Positions 23,437-23,934 of a DNA stretch of 23,934 nucleotides are shown here, piece after piece. Positions within the stretch are counted from its first letter, which is position 1. Each line of letters starts with the position of its first letter. The DNA comes from a virus: IMG/VR virus record IMGVR_UViG_3300021142_000180, positions 1-23,934 of that record. One strand, 5' to 3'. The notes under the pieces are model-generated. The model saw only the letters and a list, made by a program, of their open reading frames with translations, had not been told where the DNA came from and made no database searches. Made by a program: the position numbers and the translations under genes.

Positions 23437-23934
23437 CTTTAGCACAGGCTATTGCTACTTCTTGATGTTCTAGTTGTGTACCGTTAGCACTGCGCAGTTC
23501 AATAAAGTGAATCCAACTACGTAGTGTGCCATTCATATATAAACGACTTTCAATTAAACCTTCTGGTAATACTGCACGTGCTTGTTCTTTGGCTATGCCT
23601 TTAGTGATAGCCCATTCATATGCAAGTTGCGATGCTTCGATAATTCGTTGTTGCACATCTTCCCATTCTCGCTGTAAAGTTTCATCATCCGTTTCGATAC
23701 TATTTTGGCGATTTTTTGTGTCTTGCAATCGTGCTTCTCTTGTGACGAATGCAAGGTCCTTAGTAGGGTCTGCGTATCGCTGAGAAAATTCTTGAAAGCT
23801 AAAAGATTTATGTCGGAGGATCTGACGGGCAATGTCTCTGGTGGTAGTGATCTCACAACAGGCACTGACCATCTCGAGTGGTGACCAGTGCTGGTGTTTG
23901 ATGAGATATTTAATAAGTTTTTCTGATGTGTCTG
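23390..23934 (-). CDS. thyX: FAD-dependent thymidylate synthase ThyX, 5' end outside window
   Basis: ThyX makes dTMP from dUMP with methylene-tetrahydrofolate, NADPH and FAD, and supplies phage DNA synthesis. The visible part is 180 residues and the frame is open at the right edge. The residues before the first internal Met (HQHWSPLEM) are also typical ThyX sequence, so the start lies outside. The ThyX signature is RHKSFSFQEFSQRY (23774-23815), with Lys where the second Arg of the RHR core is usual. Further on are ARAVLPEGL, then RSWIHFIELRSANGTQLEH, which with the signature forms the dUMP and flavin site. Full ThyX proteins have roughly 220-250 residues, so some 40-70 are missing. It is antisense to the fibre/glycosyltransferase block and overlaps its last gene by 47 bases. 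Confidence 0.95.
   Translation of the reverse strand, partial: DTSEKLIKYLIKHQHWSPLEMVSACCEITTTRDIARQILRHKSFSFQEFSQRYADPTKDLAFVTREARLQDTKNRQNSIETDDETLQREWEDVQQRIIEASQLAYEWAITKGIAKEQARAVLPEGLIESRLYMNGTLRSWIHFIELRSANGTQLEHQEVAIACAKVIAEIFPMTIDLLAK

Noticed and set aside
23526-23783. Plus-strand 85-codon frame over thyX
   Set aside because: The minus strand carries the unmistakable ThyX motif over the same bases, and this frame shows no motif of its own.

Overview
The window is a stretch of tailed-phage (Caudoviricetes) genome, most likely a T4-like myovirus of an AT-rich aquatic bacterium. The evidence is an uninterrupted run of virion adhesin and fibre genes, NATAAATA boxes in three of the short gaps (the T4-type late promoter, normally read by a gp55-like sigma factor), overlapping start and stop codons, a phage-type FAD-dependent thymidylate synthase, and no bacterial housekeeping genes. 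Several segments resemble proteins I recall from marine T4-like phages. That is memory, not a database result, and the host cannot be named from this sequence.

Layout. (1) Bases 1-12507 (+) are the 3' part of one giant virion-protein gene. 4168 codons are visible and the frame is open at the left edge. The protein is modular: five small carbohydrate-binding-like modules, a broken FG-GAP-like beta-propeller, modules inserted inside other modules, GSGY repeats and several 'DG..T.F / VNG / AP..G' beta repeats. (2) 12600-19187 (+) holds five late structural genes: a conserved 202-aa protein, three fibre proteins that share one N-terminal domain but carry different C-termini (tail collar with an HTH metal-site motif; a short beta-rich tip; a YADLAEKY-type C-domain), and a 318-aa tail-fibre-like protein. 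Late-promoter boxes sit before 12600, 16727 and 18231. (3) 19260-23436 (+) is a tightly overlapping six-gene cassette behind a very good sigma70-type promoter (TTGACA-17-TATTAT). It holds a small conserved protein, two tandem GT8-like glycosyltransferase paralogues, an unknown protein, and a second tandem pair of GT-A-like, DxD-containing paralogues. (4) 23390-23934 (-) is the C-terminal part of thyX. It converges on the cassette, overlaps it by 47 bp, and its probable terminator lies inside the last glycosyltransferase gene.

How it fits together. The late genes would build the surface adhesion apparatus: several alternative fibres on a common anchor, plus a very large protein with glycan-binding modules. 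The separately promoted cassette could make or transfer sugars, either onto virion proteins or onto the host surface. ThyX supplies dTMP for phage DNA synthesis. The most notable points are the nested modular architecture of the giant protein and the doubled glycosyltransferase cassette. No gap exceeds 100 bases, and no tRNA, CRISPR array or insertion sequence was seen.
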